Source: Methylacidimicrobium sp. B4 (GTDB lineage Bacteria > Verrucomicrobiota > Verrucomicrobiia > Methylacidiphilales > Methylacidiphilaceae). Taken from it: a DNA stretch of 64,000 bases. The translations under genes were made by a program, and so were the position numbers. The stretch is taken from assembly GCF_017310545.1 (NCBI RefSeq), contig NZ_CP066203.1, positions 2,108,001 through 2,172,000 of the forward strand. The letters run 5' to 3'. A model generated the notes under the pieces. It did no database searches and was not told where the DNA came from. It worked only from the letters and a program-made list of their open reading frames with translations. Below, one piece after another: positions 40,961 through 49,672 of this stretch (position 1 is its first letter; each line of letters starts with the position of its first letter).

Positions 40961-42760
40961 GTGAAACCGTTTCGTTCCGGTCTTGTGCTCTTGTTGGTCA
41001 CCTTGGCCTTGTTCGGTTACATCGCTCTGGTTGATCGAGGGAAGCAGTCCACCGAGGAGCATCTCCGCACCGAGAAGCAGATTTTCCGCTTCAAGAGCCA
41101 GGAGGTACAGTGGCTGCGCATCGTGGCTCCGGACCATTCCGTGACCCTCGAGAGGAAGGAGAACCACTGGTGGATTACGGCACCCATTCGCGCCGAGGCG
41201 GATGATTCCGCCGTGGACCGTGTCCTGACCGAGCTCGAGTTCCTGGAGTCGGAGCGGACGATCCCGGCCAAGGAGGTGGGGAGCGGCGACGCCCTCAAGC
41301 AGTGGGGGCTGGCGGCACCCAGCCTGACGATCGAGTTTCGATCCGGCAAGGAGTCGTACGGAATTTCGGTCGGGCGCAAGACCGCTGTTCGCGATCTCCT
41401 CTACGCGCGGGCCGTACAGGATCCGAATGCGCCGGTCTATCTCGTCAATGCTGCCGTGGTGGACCGGCTCAACAAGACGGCCGACGACCTACGGAACCGG
41501 GTGGTCTTTGGCTTCGATAGCCTTTTTGTGGAGCGCTGCGGCGTCGTGCAATCCGGGAGCGCGCCGCTGAGCGTCGAGGTCGTGCGTCAGGGGACCAAAT
41601 GGCAGCTTCTCAAGCCGCTGACGGCTCGGGCCGATGCGACCAAGGTCGACGAATGGCTTTCCGCCCTCACGACCCTTCGGGTTCGAAAGTTCGTGTCCGA
41701 CGATGGTGCGGCTCTGAATCCCTACGGTCTGGCGAGCCCGAGCGACCAGATCTGGGTCGAGGAGAAGGGAGAAAAGCCCAAGGAGGAGAGGTTGCTCATC
41801 GGCTCGCCTGTCCCCGGCGATTCCAACGAGGTCTATGCCAAGAAGCTCTCGGAGAATGCGGTCTTTACTCTTCCCGCGGCCATGGTCCAGCAGCTCGCCC
41901 GAGGCTTTTTTGGCAGCGTCCGGGACCGCCACGTGGTGCCGTCATTTTCCGTGGCCGAAGTGCGTCGCTTTGAGATCGACCAGAATGGGAGGAGCCTGGC
42001 CTTCGCCAAGAGGGGATCGGATTGGACGGTCGAGGGTGAGGGCTATAAAGGGGTGATCGATGGGGAACGGGCCGAGGCGTTCCTACGCTCGCTCCGGTCC
42101 CTGGAAACCAAGAGCTTCGTCCAGGATGTCCCGTCGGATTTCCGTTCCTTTGGCTTGGATCATCCGGAGGGGAAGGTGATCCTTCAGTCGGTGGAGGCGG
42201 GAGGTGCTTCGGCCGCACCCGTTCAGCTTCTTCTCGGGAGGAGCGACAAGGACGGCACCTACGTCAAGAATTCGGTGGAGCCCTTCGTCTACCGGATCGC
42301 TTCGCAATGGTTGCAAGAGCTGCCGAAGGATGCATGGCAGTGGAAGAGCTTGGAGGTCGTGCAGCTCCAACCCAAGGAGGTGCAGGAAGTGAGGCTTTCT
42401 CTCTCTTCTGGCTCGGTCTCGATCCGCAACACCCCCGATGGGAGAGTGCTGCTCAACGGAACGGAGGGAGGGGCCGCCCCGCAGGCCAAGGCCGTGATCC
42501 AGCAGCTCTGTCAACTTCGGGCGGTGCGTTGGCTCGGCCCGCTTCGGCCGGAATTCGGCCTCAGCAAGCCGGAAGCGACCTTGACGATCCAGGCCGCCCG
42601 GCTGACGGTCGTCCGTATTGGAGCGCTTCTGCCCGATGGGGGACGGGCGGCGCAGGTCGAGGGGGAAGCGCTGGCCTTCGAGCTTGGCGCGACCGAGTTC
42701 AAGGGGCTCGGCGAGCTCGTTCCGGTAGCGACGAAGCCGGCGGCTCCGGGTCACGGGTGA
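40961..42760 (+). CDS. DUF4340 membrane-anchored protein
   Basis: The 599 residues have one N-terminal anchor (SGLVLLLVTLALFGYIALV) and then repeated DUF4340-type beta-rich modules (ERKENHWWITAPIRAEADDS, QWGLAAPSLTIEF, and again VVRQGTKWQLLKPLTARAD and LNPYGLASPSDQIWV). It is the usual fourth member of the Gld-like ABC operon and should be a periplasm-facing partner. The start is GTG. Its last 62 bp overlap the convergent DUF2062 gene. Confidence 0.88.
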   Translation: MKPFRSGLVLLLVTLALFGYIALVDRGKQSTEEHLRTEKQIFRFKSQEVQWLRIVAPDHSVTLERKENHWWITAPIRAEADDSAVDRVLTELEFLESERTIPAKEVGSGDALKQWGLAAPSLTIEFRSGKESYGISVGRKTAVRDLLYARAVQDPNAPVYLVNAAVVDRLNKTADDLRNRVVFGFDSLFVERCGVVQSGSAPLSVEVVRQGTKWQLLKPLTARADATKVDEWLSALTTLRVRKFVSDDGAALNPYGLASPSDQIWVEEKGEKPKEERLLIGSPVPGDSNEVYAKKLSENAVFTLPAAMVQQLARGFFGSVRDRHVVPSFSVAEVRRFEIDQNGRSLAFAKRGSDWTVEGEGYKGVIDGERAEAFLRSLRSLETKSFVQDVPSDFRSFGLDHPEGKVILQSVEAGGASAAPVQLLLGRSDKDGTYVKNSVEPFVYRIASQWLQELPKDAWQWKSLEVVQLQPKEVQEVRLSLSSGSVSIRNTPDGRVLLNGTEGGAAPQAKAVIQQLCQLRAVRWLGPLRPEFGLSKPEATLTIQAARLTVVRIGALLPDGGRAAQVEGEALAFELGATEFKGLGELVPVATKPAAPGHG

Positions 42761-43313
42761 CCGAAGGAGCCCCGTCCTCGGGACCGGGGAGCGCCGCCGT
42801 TGGGCCTTCGGTTCCGGCATCGGACGGAGAGCCGTTTTCCCGATAGCGCCGCAAGGCCCGGTGAACGAGAAAGAAGGTCGCGCCGGCCGCCGGGAGTCCG
42901 AGGAGGATCGAGCCGAGCGTCATCGGCCATCCCCATCGCATCAGGCCTTCCCAGCTGACGACGTCACGGAAACCGAGGTGTCCGACGCGCAGGTTGGGCG
43001 CATGGCGGCTATAGCCCAGGAAGAAAGCTCCGATCTGGTATTCGATCCAGAGGAGCCCCGGTACGAAAGGCAAGGCGATGTCATGGGCGGCGACCCCCAG
43101 GGCGGCGGCGATCAGATTGGCCCGCAGGGGCCAGGCGGTGACGAGTGCCAGAACCGTCTTGAATCCAAAAAAAGGGGTGAACCCGTAGAAGATGCCGATG
43201 GCGAAGCCAAGGGCGATCGGGAAAGGATCGGCACGGAGGTGGAAGAGCTTTTTGTGGGGATGGCGAGCGTGCTCCTGGACAAGGGCTCGAAGCTGACGAA
43301 GGCGCAATTTCAT
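42699..43313 (-). CDS. DUF2062 membrane protein
   Basis: The 204-residue protein begins with a basic stretch and the DUF2062 motif (DPFPIALGFAIGIFYGFTPF), followed by three more hydrophobic segments and a Pro/Glu-rich cytoplasmic tail. Family function is unknown; members often lie near glycosyltransferase genes. The 3' end overlaps the DUF4340 gene by 62 bp in the opposite direction, so either tail could be shorter than predicted, although both frames are open and family-like to near their ends. Confidence 0.85.
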   Translation of the reverse strand: MKLRLRQLRALVQEHARHPHKKLFHLRADPFPIALGFAIGIFYGFTPFFGFKTVLALVTAWPLRANLIAAALGVAAHDIALPFVPGLLWIEYQIGAFFLGYSRHAPNLRVGHLGFRDVVSWEGLMRWGWPMTLGSILLGLPAAGATFFLVHRALRRYRENGSPSDAGTEGPTAALPGPEDGAPSVTRDPEPPASSLPERARRAP

Positions 43314-43372
43314 GATGCGCGGACACGACGGAGGAAGACCGCTTCCTCCTGGGCACTCTTCCTTCTACCCAA

Positions 43373-43396
43373 ATGCGAGCATCGAAATGCTCGCAT
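43373..43396 (-). terminator. Perfect 10-bp hairpin between tetR and DUF2062 genes
   Basis: Arms ATGCGAGCAT / ATGCTCGCAT close on a TTCG loop when read on the minus strand, followed by TTTGGG. UUCG tetraloops are unusually stable, so it could terminate the tetR transcript 46 bp after its stop. There is no long T-run. Confidence 0.5.
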
Positions 43397-43441
43397 CTAG
43401 CATCTTCGCTTACGCTGGAAAAGGCAAGCCCTGGGCTGCGG

Positions 43442-44077
43442 CTAAGCCCCAATGTCCAGGGAGCGCGGAAGGATCCCTTGCAGGAAGATATCGACAAAGG
43501 TATCGATCGCCTTCTCTCGGTCGCGCAGCCGCTCGGCTTCGGGAAAGATCGTCTGCACCACCAGGTAGTGGAGGACGATCCCGGCGAAGGCTCGGGCCGT
43601 CAGCATCGGGTCGAGCGGGCGAAAGACCCCTTCCCTGCTCCGCGAGAGAACGTAGCTGCCGAGGTATCGGTTGAACATTTCGATATAGGCTTCGAAGAAC
43701 ATTCGCGAAAGGCTGTGGCCCTCAAGCCCGCTGAAATAGAAGAGACGCAAGAATTGCGGATCGTCTTCGACCGAGGCGAACATCTCCCGGGCGATCTCTC
43801 GGAGGATGGTTTGCGGACTGTCGCTCGTATCCGCGGCGCGGCGGAGCCGTTCGAGGAGCGGGGCGAGCTTCTCGATCTTTTTTTCGATGATGGCCGCGTA
43901 GAGCCCCTCCTTGCTCGGGAAGTGGCGGTAGATGAGCGCTTCGTTGACCTGCGCCAGGTCGGCGATCATCCGGGTGGTGGTCCCCTTGAAGCCGTGCGCC
44001 GCGAAGAGAGAGGTCGCGGCAGCGATGATCTTGTCCCGGCTCCCCGAGGCACGGACCGGAGGAAGAGAGGTTGACAT
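43442..44077 (-). CDS. TetR/AcrR-family transcriptional repressor
   Basis: The product is about 211 residues from ATG 44077; a TTG at 44083 would add two. The helix-turn-helix is clear (RDKIIAAATSLFAAHGFKGT, TTRMIADLAQVNEALIYRHF, then PSKEGLY) and the rest is the ligand-binding helical domain. It is divergent from an EmrA-like adaptor gene with a 79-bp gap holding a palindrome, so it very probably represses that gene and itself until an effector binds. Confidence 0.93.
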   Translation of the reverse strand: MSTSLPPVRASGSRDKIIAAATSLFAAHGFKGTTTRMIADLAQVNEALIYRHFPSKEGLYAAIIEKKIEKLAPLLERLRRAADTSDSPQTILREIAREMFASVEDDPQFLRLFYFSGLEGHSLSRMFFEAYIEMFNRYLGSYVLSRSREGVFRPLDPMLTARAFAGIVLHYLVVQTIFPEAERLRDREKAIDTFVDIFLQGILPRSLDIGA

Positions 44078-44095
44078 GGACAAGCGGGGCTAGAT

Positions 44096-44111
44096 AAGTA
44101 ATCATTTACTT
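44096..44111. promoter_or_regulatory. Probable TetR operator
   Basis: A perfect inverted repeat AAGTAA-TCAT-TTACTT lies in the divergent gap, 18 bp from the tetR start and 44 bp from the adaptor start. The size and symmetry suit a TetR-family dimer. Confidence 0.7.
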
Positions 44112-44155
44112 TCACTCCACGTCAAGATCCGATCCCGCCGTCGAAGCTCTCCGAT

Positions 44156-45181
44156 ATGGCACTCTCTCGCAATGAAACCGAGCCGGCCGCTCCCGCGAAG
44201 AGCGGCACGTCTCCGGAGCGAGGGGATTCGGCAAGCGCACGTCCGTCTCGCGCTTCGGGCCTGCGCGGGTGGGCGGCATTTCTCCTATGGGCGCTGGTCG
44301 GCGGAGTCGGAGCGGTCCTGACACTTCGGTTTCTTGTCTCCTTCCTTGCGAGCGAGACGACCGACGACGCGTTTATCGCTGGCCACATGATCCGGGTCTC
44401 GCCCAAGGTCGCGGGACATGTCGTGGGCTACCACATCGATGACAACATGGAGGTGAAAAAGGGCCAGCTCCTCATCGAGATCGACCCGAGGGATTTCCAG
44501 GCGCGGGTAGCCTTGGCGCAGGCAAACCGGGATTGGGCTGACACCGAATGGAAAAGGATGGCGCAGCTGGTGCGCAGCGCCTCGGTCTCGCAATTGCAGC
44601 TCGATGGCGCCTGGGCCGCGAAGCTCTCGACCGAGGCCTACCTTCGCCTCACCGAGCTGCAGTTGGGCTACACGCGGGTCTTCGCCCCGGAAGACGGTCG
44701 GATTACGCAGAGAACCGTCGAAAAGGGGCAGTATGTTCAAGTGGGTGAGACGCTCTTCTCGATCGTACCTTCCCACGTCTGGGTGGTGGCCAACTACAAG
44801 GAGACGCAGCTGACGGAGATCCGTCCGGGCCAGCCCGTGCTCTTCCGGATCGATGCCTATCCGGACCATCGGTACAAAGGGCACGTGGATAGCCTCCAGC
44901 GCGGCAGCGGTGCCCAGTTCAGCCTGCTGCCTCCCGAAAACGCTACGGGGAACTATGTCAAGGTGGTGCAGCGGGTCCCGGTGAAGATCCTCTTCGATGA
45001 GCCGATTCTCCCGGGAGAGACCGTGGGTCCCGGAATGTCGGTCGTCCCTTCGGTTCAGATCCGCACGATTACGGCGACGCCCGTCTGGGAGGCCTTGGCG
45101 GCGATGGCAGGGGCTCTGACGGGGATTCTGCTCGCGTTCCTGCTTGCCCGCCGAGGAAAAAACGGTTCTCAAGGTGGCTGA
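44156..45181 (+). CDS. HlyD/EmrA-type membrane fusion protein
   Basis: The 341 residues have one N-terminal transmembrane helix (AAFLLWALVGGVGAVLTLRF), an EmrA-like TTDDAFIAGH segment, a lipoyl half-motif (VSPKVAGHVVGYHIDDNMEV), a very short hairpin and the second lipoyl half (RVFAPEDGRITQR, then KGQYVQVGETL). Such adaptors join an inner-membrane pump (usually MFS) to a TolC channel. No pump gene follows; the next gene is a glycosyltransferase. Expression is likely under the divergent TetR protein. Confidence 0.9.
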   Translation: MALSRNETEPAAPAKSGTSPERGDSASARPSRASGLRGWAAFLLWALVGGVGAVLTLRFLVSFLASETTDDAFIAGHMIRVSPKVAGHVVGYHIDDNMEVKKGQLLIEIDPRDFQARVALAQANRDWADTEWKRMAQLVRSASVSQLQLDGAWAAKLSTEAYLRLTELQLGYTRVFAPEDGRITQRTVEKGQYVQVGETLFSIVPSHVWVVANYKETQLTEIRPGQPVLFRIDAYPDHRYKGHVDSLQRGSGAQFSLLPPENATGNYVKVVQRVPVKILFDEPILPGETVGPGMSVVPSVQIRTITATPVWEALAAMAGALTGILLAFLLARRGKNGSQGG

Positions 45182-45201
45182 AACCTTCTACGCTCCCTTC
45201 G

Positions 45202-47082
45202 GTGCAAAGCCGATGCGGCTCGGCACTTGAGGTGAAGATCGAGTCGTTCAAGAGGCGCTTGTACCGATTTCAGCCCTTCCTGCATCGCCTTGTGCGCCCC
45301 TCTCCCTCGGGGAGGGGTGTGGGGCTCTTTGCTCTTGCTTCCCTGGGGGCTCTTTACCTGCTCGAGTGCGGGAGCCCGGTTATCTTTGATGACAACGAAG
45401 GGCTCTACGCCGGCGCGGCGCACGAGATGCGGGCGCGGGGAGATTGGATCGTTCCCACGCTCGACGGCATGCCCCGCTGCCAGAAGCCCCCGCTGGTCTA
45501 CTGGCTGATCCTGCTCAGCACGAGCCTCTTCGGGGAAAACGAGCTTGCCGTGCGGCTGCCCCAGGCGCTGGCCAGCCTCCTCTGGATGGCGGCGACCTAT
45601 CGCCTCGGGGCCGCTCTCGGGGGGCAGAGCCTGGGGCAGATGGCCGCCCTGATTCTGGGCACGGCATTCGGTTCCTTTGTCTTCGGCCATATCATCATGC
45701 CCGAGATCTTCCTCGCAGCCTCGATCGCCTGGAGCTTCTGGTTCCTCTGGAAGGCCCTGACCGGAAAAGAGAAGGATCGCTATGGGATCGGCCTCTGGGC
45801 ATCGATGGCCTTCGGGGCGATGGCCAAGGGCCTGCATGCCCTCATTTATCCTTTGTTGGTCGCTGGGCTCCTGGCGCTCTTCTCCCGGACCCTACGGAAG
45901 GAGGTTCGGCACCTCTTTCCGTGGCAGGGCATCGCTCTCTTCCTCCTCCTCGTTGCTCCATGGTATCTGGCCATGGAAGGAAGACTTCCCGGATTCCTCC
46001 AGGAACATTTCGGTAACGAGCAGCTCGGCCATGCGGTCAACCATCGAATCCCTCCGGATGCGGGAACGGTCCACCTGCCGATCTTCCTGGGCGAGCAGAT
46101 CATCTTCCTCCTCCCCTGGAGCCTCTTTGGGGGGGCTCTCCTCTTCTCGGTCCTCTTCCCCGTCCCAAGAGCGGCTCCCGCAGTTTTGGAGGAGCAGCCG
46201 GTCGGGCTCTTGCTCGGACTTTGGATCCTCCTCACCTTTCTTTCTCTGCTTCCGTCCTCGCTGCAGGACTACTACGCGCTAGGCTGCTTTCCCGCATTGG
46301 CCCTCCTTTTGGCTCGTCCGTTTTGCGAGGTCCGGGAAGGCCGCCCTCATTGGACGTTTTGGATCCCGTTTGCCGCAGTCGCCGGACTCGCGGTGGCTGC
46401 GGCGATTGCGGGCATCGCCTACGGGACGAACGAGGGTCTTGGCCGTCCTTCGATCGTTGCGTCTCCGGTCGATCAGCGGGACAACTTCCTCGCGGCGATC
46501 TTCGGATTTTCCTTCAACACTTGGCGGGCGTTCGTGCCGCTTTTGCTGTGGGCGAGCGCCAGCCTCTTCCTTGGAGGGACGGCCGGGCTCTGGCTCGCCT
46601 GGCACGGAAAGCGGCTCGCATCCGGGATCTGTCTCGCCCTCGCCATGCTTCTGCCCCTGAAAGAGGCCGGGGCAGGGTTTCGGCTGATGGGCGATTACTT
46701 CTCCTCCGAGAAGATCGCTCGCTATCTCAACAGGCTCGCGACGACGGATCGGAGGATCGTTGCGGACGGGGAACCCAATTTTTCCTCGAGCCTCTTTTTT
46801 TATCTCCAAGGCGACCGGGTATACTGGGTTCACTCCTCATCGGCCTCCTCCTTCTCGTTGCGGAGCTCGCCGGAAGGCCGGAAGCTCTACCTCTCGGAAG
46901 CGGAGTTTCTCGAGCTTTGGGCGGGAGAGCGGACGGTCTATTGGATCTGCGAAGAGTCGGCCATGAAGCATTGGAAGCGGATCTTGGATGAGAAAACTCC
47001 GAGCTGGAGCATCGTTCTCCGTTGCGGAACGCGGGTCTTGGCCGTAAATCGTCTGCAGGGAGGTCTTCCGGACCATGATTAG
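45202..47082 (+). CDS. Family 39 (ArnT-like) membrane glycosyltransferase
   Basis: The 626-residue frame encodes a polytopic protein with the GT39/ArnT signature after the first helix (DDNEGLYAGAAHEMRARGDW, then IVPTLDGMPRCQKPPLVYW). About ten further hydrophobic segments and a soluble C-terminal domain of about 110 residues follow. Such enzymes move a sugar from a polyprenyl phosphate to lipid A or protein on the periplasmic side. The first 39 codons are doubtful: they include a GC palindrome (CTCCC-TCG-GGGAG at 45303-45315) and the real start may be GTG 45319. It overlaps the next small gene by 8 bp. Confidence 0.85.
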   Translation: MQSRCGSALEVKIESFKRRLYRFQPFLHRLVRPSPSGRGVGLFALASLGALYLLECGSPVIFDDNEGLYAGAAHEMRARGDWIVPTLDGMPRCQKPPLVYWLILLSTSLFGENELAVRLPQALASLLWMAATYRLGAALGGQSLGQMAALILGTAFGSFVFGHIIMPEIFLAASIAWSFWFLWKALTGKEKDRYGIGLWASMAFGAMAKGLHALIYPLLVAGLLALFSRTLRKEVRHLFPWQGIALFLLLVAPWYLAMEGRLPGFLQEHFGNEQLGHAVNHRIPPDAGTVHLPIFLGEQIIFLLPWSLFGGALLFSVLFPVPRAAPAVLEEQPVGLLLGLWILLTFLSLLPSSLQDYYALGCFPALALLLARPFCEVREGRPHWTFWIPFAAVAGLAVAAAIAGIAYGTNEGLGRPSIVASPVDQRDNFLAAIFGFSFNTWRAFVPLLLWASASLFLGGTAGLWLAWHGKRLASGICLALAMLLPLKEAGAGFRLMGDYFSSEKIARYLNRLATTDRRIVADGEPNFSSSLFFYLQGDRVYWVHSSSASSFSLRSSPEGRKLYLSEAEFLELWAGERTVYWICEESAMKHWKRILDEKTPSWSIVLRCGTRVLAVNRLQGGLPDHD

Positions 47083-47257
47083 TCGAGAGCAGATGGAAGA
47101 GGCGATTCGCCTCTTCCAGGAAGAAGACGAACGGTGGAGGGGCATCGTCGATCAGATGTCCAAAGAGGAGCAGACCCAATTCTACCTTGCCGTCGAGGGG
47201 ACATCCGGGCGCTGGATTGGATCGGATTCTCTCCTCGAGGACGATCCGGAGGATTAG
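47075..47257 (+). CDS. Small acidic protein of unknown function
   Basis: Sixty residues, mostly helical and acidic (MISREQMEEAIRLFQEEDER at the start, SLLEDDPED at the end). A good ribosome binding site (GGGAGGT) lies 10 bases before ATG 47075, and the gene overlaps the glycosyltransferase stop by 8 bp, which supports translation. No family was recognised. It overlaps the convergent Nudix gene by 4 bp. Confidence 0.6.
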   Translation: MISREQMEEAIRLFQEEDERWRGIVDQMSKEEQTQFYLAVEGTSGRWIGSDSLLEDDPED

Positions 47258-47691
47258 ACGCTTCCGCCGGTGATTCGGTCGTGGGCCCACTCGAAGATCG
47301 GCGAAAGGCGCGGCGGCAGCAGCTGGCGGGCCTCTTCGGCGGCCACCCAGCGAAATTCCTGATGCTCCGGCTTCCCGAGCTCGGGGTTGATGCCCAGAGT
47401 GACGTTGCTGGTTGGAGTTTCGGCCAGGTAGTAGCGGGCGATCTTCCCTCGGCCATAGGGTGCGGTCTCTCGAAACTCTTCGTTCCAAGGAAAGCGGAGA
47501 GTCCGGATCCCGGTTTCCTCGAAAACTTCGCGACGCGCCGCGGCGAAGGGTTCCTCGCCCGGCTCCACGACCCCCTTCGGGAAGTCCCAGTGGCGAAAGG
47601 CGCGCAGGAGAAGGTAGCGGGGCTCCCTTCCTTTCCAATGATAGACGATGGCACCGGCGGAGAGACGGGGTGCGGAGAGGCTCGGGCTCAC
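47254..47691 (-). CDS. Nudix hydrolase
   Basis: The 145-residue protein has a complete Nudix box, from GVVEPGEEP to REVFEETGI (pattern GX5EX7REUXEEXGU). The fold context (HWDFPKGVVEPGE near the start, PEHQEFRWV near the end) resembles the diadenosine tetraphosphate hydrolase group of bacterial Nudix enzymes. It would cleave a nucleoside diphosphate derivative in the cytoplasm. Its start overlaps the stop of the upstream phosphoesterase gene by 4 bp, so the two are coupled. Confidence 0.9.
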   Translation of the reverse strand: MSPSLSAPRLSAGAIVYHWKGREPRYLLLRAFRHWDFPKGVVEPGEEPFAAARREVFEETGIRTLRFPWNEEFRETAPYGRGKIARYYLAETPTSNVTLGINPELGKPEHQEFRWVAAEEARQLLPPRLSPIFEWAHDRITGGSV

Positions 47692-49115
47692 CGCTGCCGC
47701 CCGGGGAGGTGGAGGGCTTCGAGCAGATTGGTTGCGGCCGCGTCACGGTCCGCCAGTGGAGGCAGCCCGAAGCGCCATTCCAGGAAGCGGAGGAAGGAGG
47801 TGGTGTCGTAGACGTGGTGATCGACCCCGCCCTTTTCGGAGTAGGGCGAGATCAGCACGGCCGGGATCCGGGTTCCGGGACCCCACCGGTCCCCCCGCGG
47901 CGGTGGAAGATGATCCCAGAAGCCTCCATATTCGTCGTAGGTCAGGAGGATGACGCAGCGGGGCCAGTAGCGGGAGGCCTGGATGGCCCGAATGAGGGAG
48001 ACGACATGCTTCTGCCCTTCCTCCACGTTGGAATAACCGGGGTGCTCGCTCTGGATGCCGAGCGGCTTGATGAAGCAGACCGAAGGCAAGCGATCGCTCT
48101 GAAGGTCAGCCAGGAAATCGCTTTCGTCCTTGAGGTGGAGCGTCCGCTCTCGGCTGCCGGGACCGTAGCGGGCGAAGTAGGCGAAGGGCTGGTGGTGAAA
48201 TTGGAAGGTGGGCGCCGGATGTCCGGCGAGCGCATCCCTCCATCCGCCGGAGTACCAGGCCCAGCTCACCCCCGCTTCGCTCAGTCGGTCGCCGATCGTC
48301 GGCATGGAAAGCGGAGGAAGGAGCTGTGCCACCGGAGTGGAGGGGCGGTGCGGGGCGCCAGCCCCTTCGACGGTGCCAACGACATAGCCGTCCGGGGTGA
48401 CCCTTCCATCGCGCCTCAGGCCGACGAGATGGCCATCCTCATCGAAGGCGGGTTCGGCCACCCATTCCGCCGGAGGATGCGCCCAGGAAGGAGTCTGGGC
48501 GGCCACGAGCCACATATGGTTGAGGAAGGAGCCTCCGAAGGCGGCCTGGAAGAAATGGTCGAGCACGGTGTATTCCCGGGCGATCGGATAGATCGGCAGC
48601 CGATCGGTCGCGTAATAGCCCATGGGCAGGGCGCCGGTCGTTCCCCAGGCGACGTAGCCGCTGCCGACGCCGCCGGCGATTTGAAGCTGGTTCCGGTAGA
48701 AGGAATGGATCGGGTCAGGAATCGCGTCGCGCAGGGAAACGTAGGAGAGGAGGGGAAAGGGATGGTTGGGAAGGTGCCTCGGAAATCGCCGATCCGCACT
48801 TTGACCCTCCCGGACCGGCGGAAGACGCTCGTAGGGGAGTCCGAAACGATCGATTTGCACCCCCGCCGCCGCAGCCTTGGGAATACCGTCGGCGCCGGGA
48901 AACTCTCCGAAAAGATTATCGAAGCTGTGATTTTCCTGGTAAAGGAGGACGACATGATCGATCGGGGGTGCGGGAGCGGGCGCTTCATTCGCCGCAAGGG
49001 CGATCCCCGCAAGCGGGAGGCCGGCAATTCCACGAAGGAGAAGACGGGAGGCCGGAGCGCACCACTCGCTCGTCCGCCTGGCGACCGCAGCGAAGAACCG
49101 CCTCAGCCGGAGCAT
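47688..49115 (-). CDS. Exported phosphoesterase (acid phosphatase / phospholipase C family)
   Basis: About 475 residues from ATG 49115; the frame reaches GTG 49190. The N-terminus has a basic segment then a hydrophobic core (GIAGLPLAGIALA). The phosphoesterase family motif DHVVLLYQENHSFDNLFGEF gives the metal and nucleophile region. Later blocks are VILLTYDEYGGFWDHLPPPR and GTRIPAVLISPYSEKGGVDHH, as in AcpA/PlcC-type enzymes (PF04185). It is not closely similar to the phosphoesterase at 26879. No Pho-box array is visible upstream. The divergent secreted-protein gene starts 12 bp away. Confidence 0.88.
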   Translation of the reverse strand: MLRLRRFFAAVARRTSEWCAPASRLLLRGIAGLPLAGIALAANEAPAPAPPIDHVVLLYQENHSFDNLFGEFPGADGIPKAAAAGVQIDRFGLPYERLPPVREGQSADRRFPRHLPNHPFPLLSYVSLRDAIPDPIHSFYRNQLQIAGGVGSGYVAWGTTGALPMGYYATDRLPIYPIAREYTVLDHFFQAAFGGSFLNHMWLVAAQTPSWAHPPAEWVAEPAFDEDGHLVGLRRDGRVTPDGYVVGTVEGAGAPHRPSTPVAQLLPPLSMPTIGDRLSEAGVSWAWYSGGWRDALAGHPAPTFQFHHQPFAYFARYGPGSRERTLHLKDESDFLADLQSDRLPSVCFIKPLGIQSEHPGYSNVEEGQKHVVSLIRAIQASRYWPRCVILLTYDEYGGFWDHLPPPRGDRWGPGTRIPAVLISPYSEKGGVDHHVYDTTSFLRFLEWRFGLPPLADRDAAATNLLEALHLPGRQR

Positions 49116-49126
49116 GGAAGGTGAGA

Positions 49127-49672
49127 ATGGAGAAAAGCTTTCGGGAACGCAAGCGCGCAGCGGCCGGCGCCTCTTCCCGGTGGATGTCACGCTGGGCTGC
49201 GGGGCTGATCGTACTCGGGGGGTTGGGACCGGTGCACAGCTGGGGCCAAGCGGCGCCGTCCCCGCAGGTGCGCGATCTTCCGCCGCTCCGCACGCATGGG
49301 GAGCCCAATGCGCAGGCGCCGATCCCCGAGCTTCGCGCGCTCGTCGAGCGGTTCTTCAAGGATCTCATCGCCGGAGAGATTCAGAAGGCGTTCCAGGACC
49401 TGCTCGTCACGAGCCGGCTGAGCAGCCGGCATGAGAATGTCTCGGTGCTGATGGACAAGACCGCGCAGGCGTTTACCTACTATGGGAAAGCGACCGGATT
49501 CGAACCATACGACACCCGGGCGGTCGGTGGCCGCCTCTACGTGGTGACCTATCTCCTGGATCTCGATCTCCAGCCGCTCCGCTGGCGATTTGTCTACTAT
49601 CGCCCCGAAGAGGCCTGGAAGCTGATCGACATTCGGGTAGATGACGCGCTGGAAGACCTGATCAGTCGGTGA
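49127..49672 (+). CDS. Exported protein of unknown function
   Basis: The 181-residue product starts at ATG 49127 after GGAAGGTGAGA. It has a signal peptide (WAAGLIVLGGLGPVHSWGQA) and a compact domain of about 110 residues (LVERFFKDLIAGEIQKAFQD near its start; WKLIDIRVDDALEDLISR at its end) that looks like the cystatin/NTF2-like folds of small lipid or stress proteins, without a firm family. It overlaps the convergent coaD by 11 bp and is divergent from the phosphoesterase. Confidence 0.75.
   Translation: MEKSFRERKRAAAGASSRWMSRWAAGLIVLGGLGPVHSWGQAAPSPQVRDLPPLRTHGEPNAQAPIPELRALVERFFKDLIAGEIQKAFQDLLVTSRLSSRHENVSVLMDKTAQAFTYYGKATGFEPYDTRAVGGRLYVVTYLLDLDLQPLRWRFVYYRPEEAWKLIDIRVDDALEDLISR

Noticed and set aside
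44156-45181. Adaptor gene as the missing partner of the RND pumps
   Set aside because: It has an EmrA-type transmembrane N-terminus and TTDDAFI segment typical of MFS systems, lies 25 kb away and is under its own TetR repressor.
49116-49250. Pho box upstream of the phosphoesterase gene at 47688-49115
   Set aside because: A single TGTCAC is present at 49185 without any partner at 11-bp spacing.
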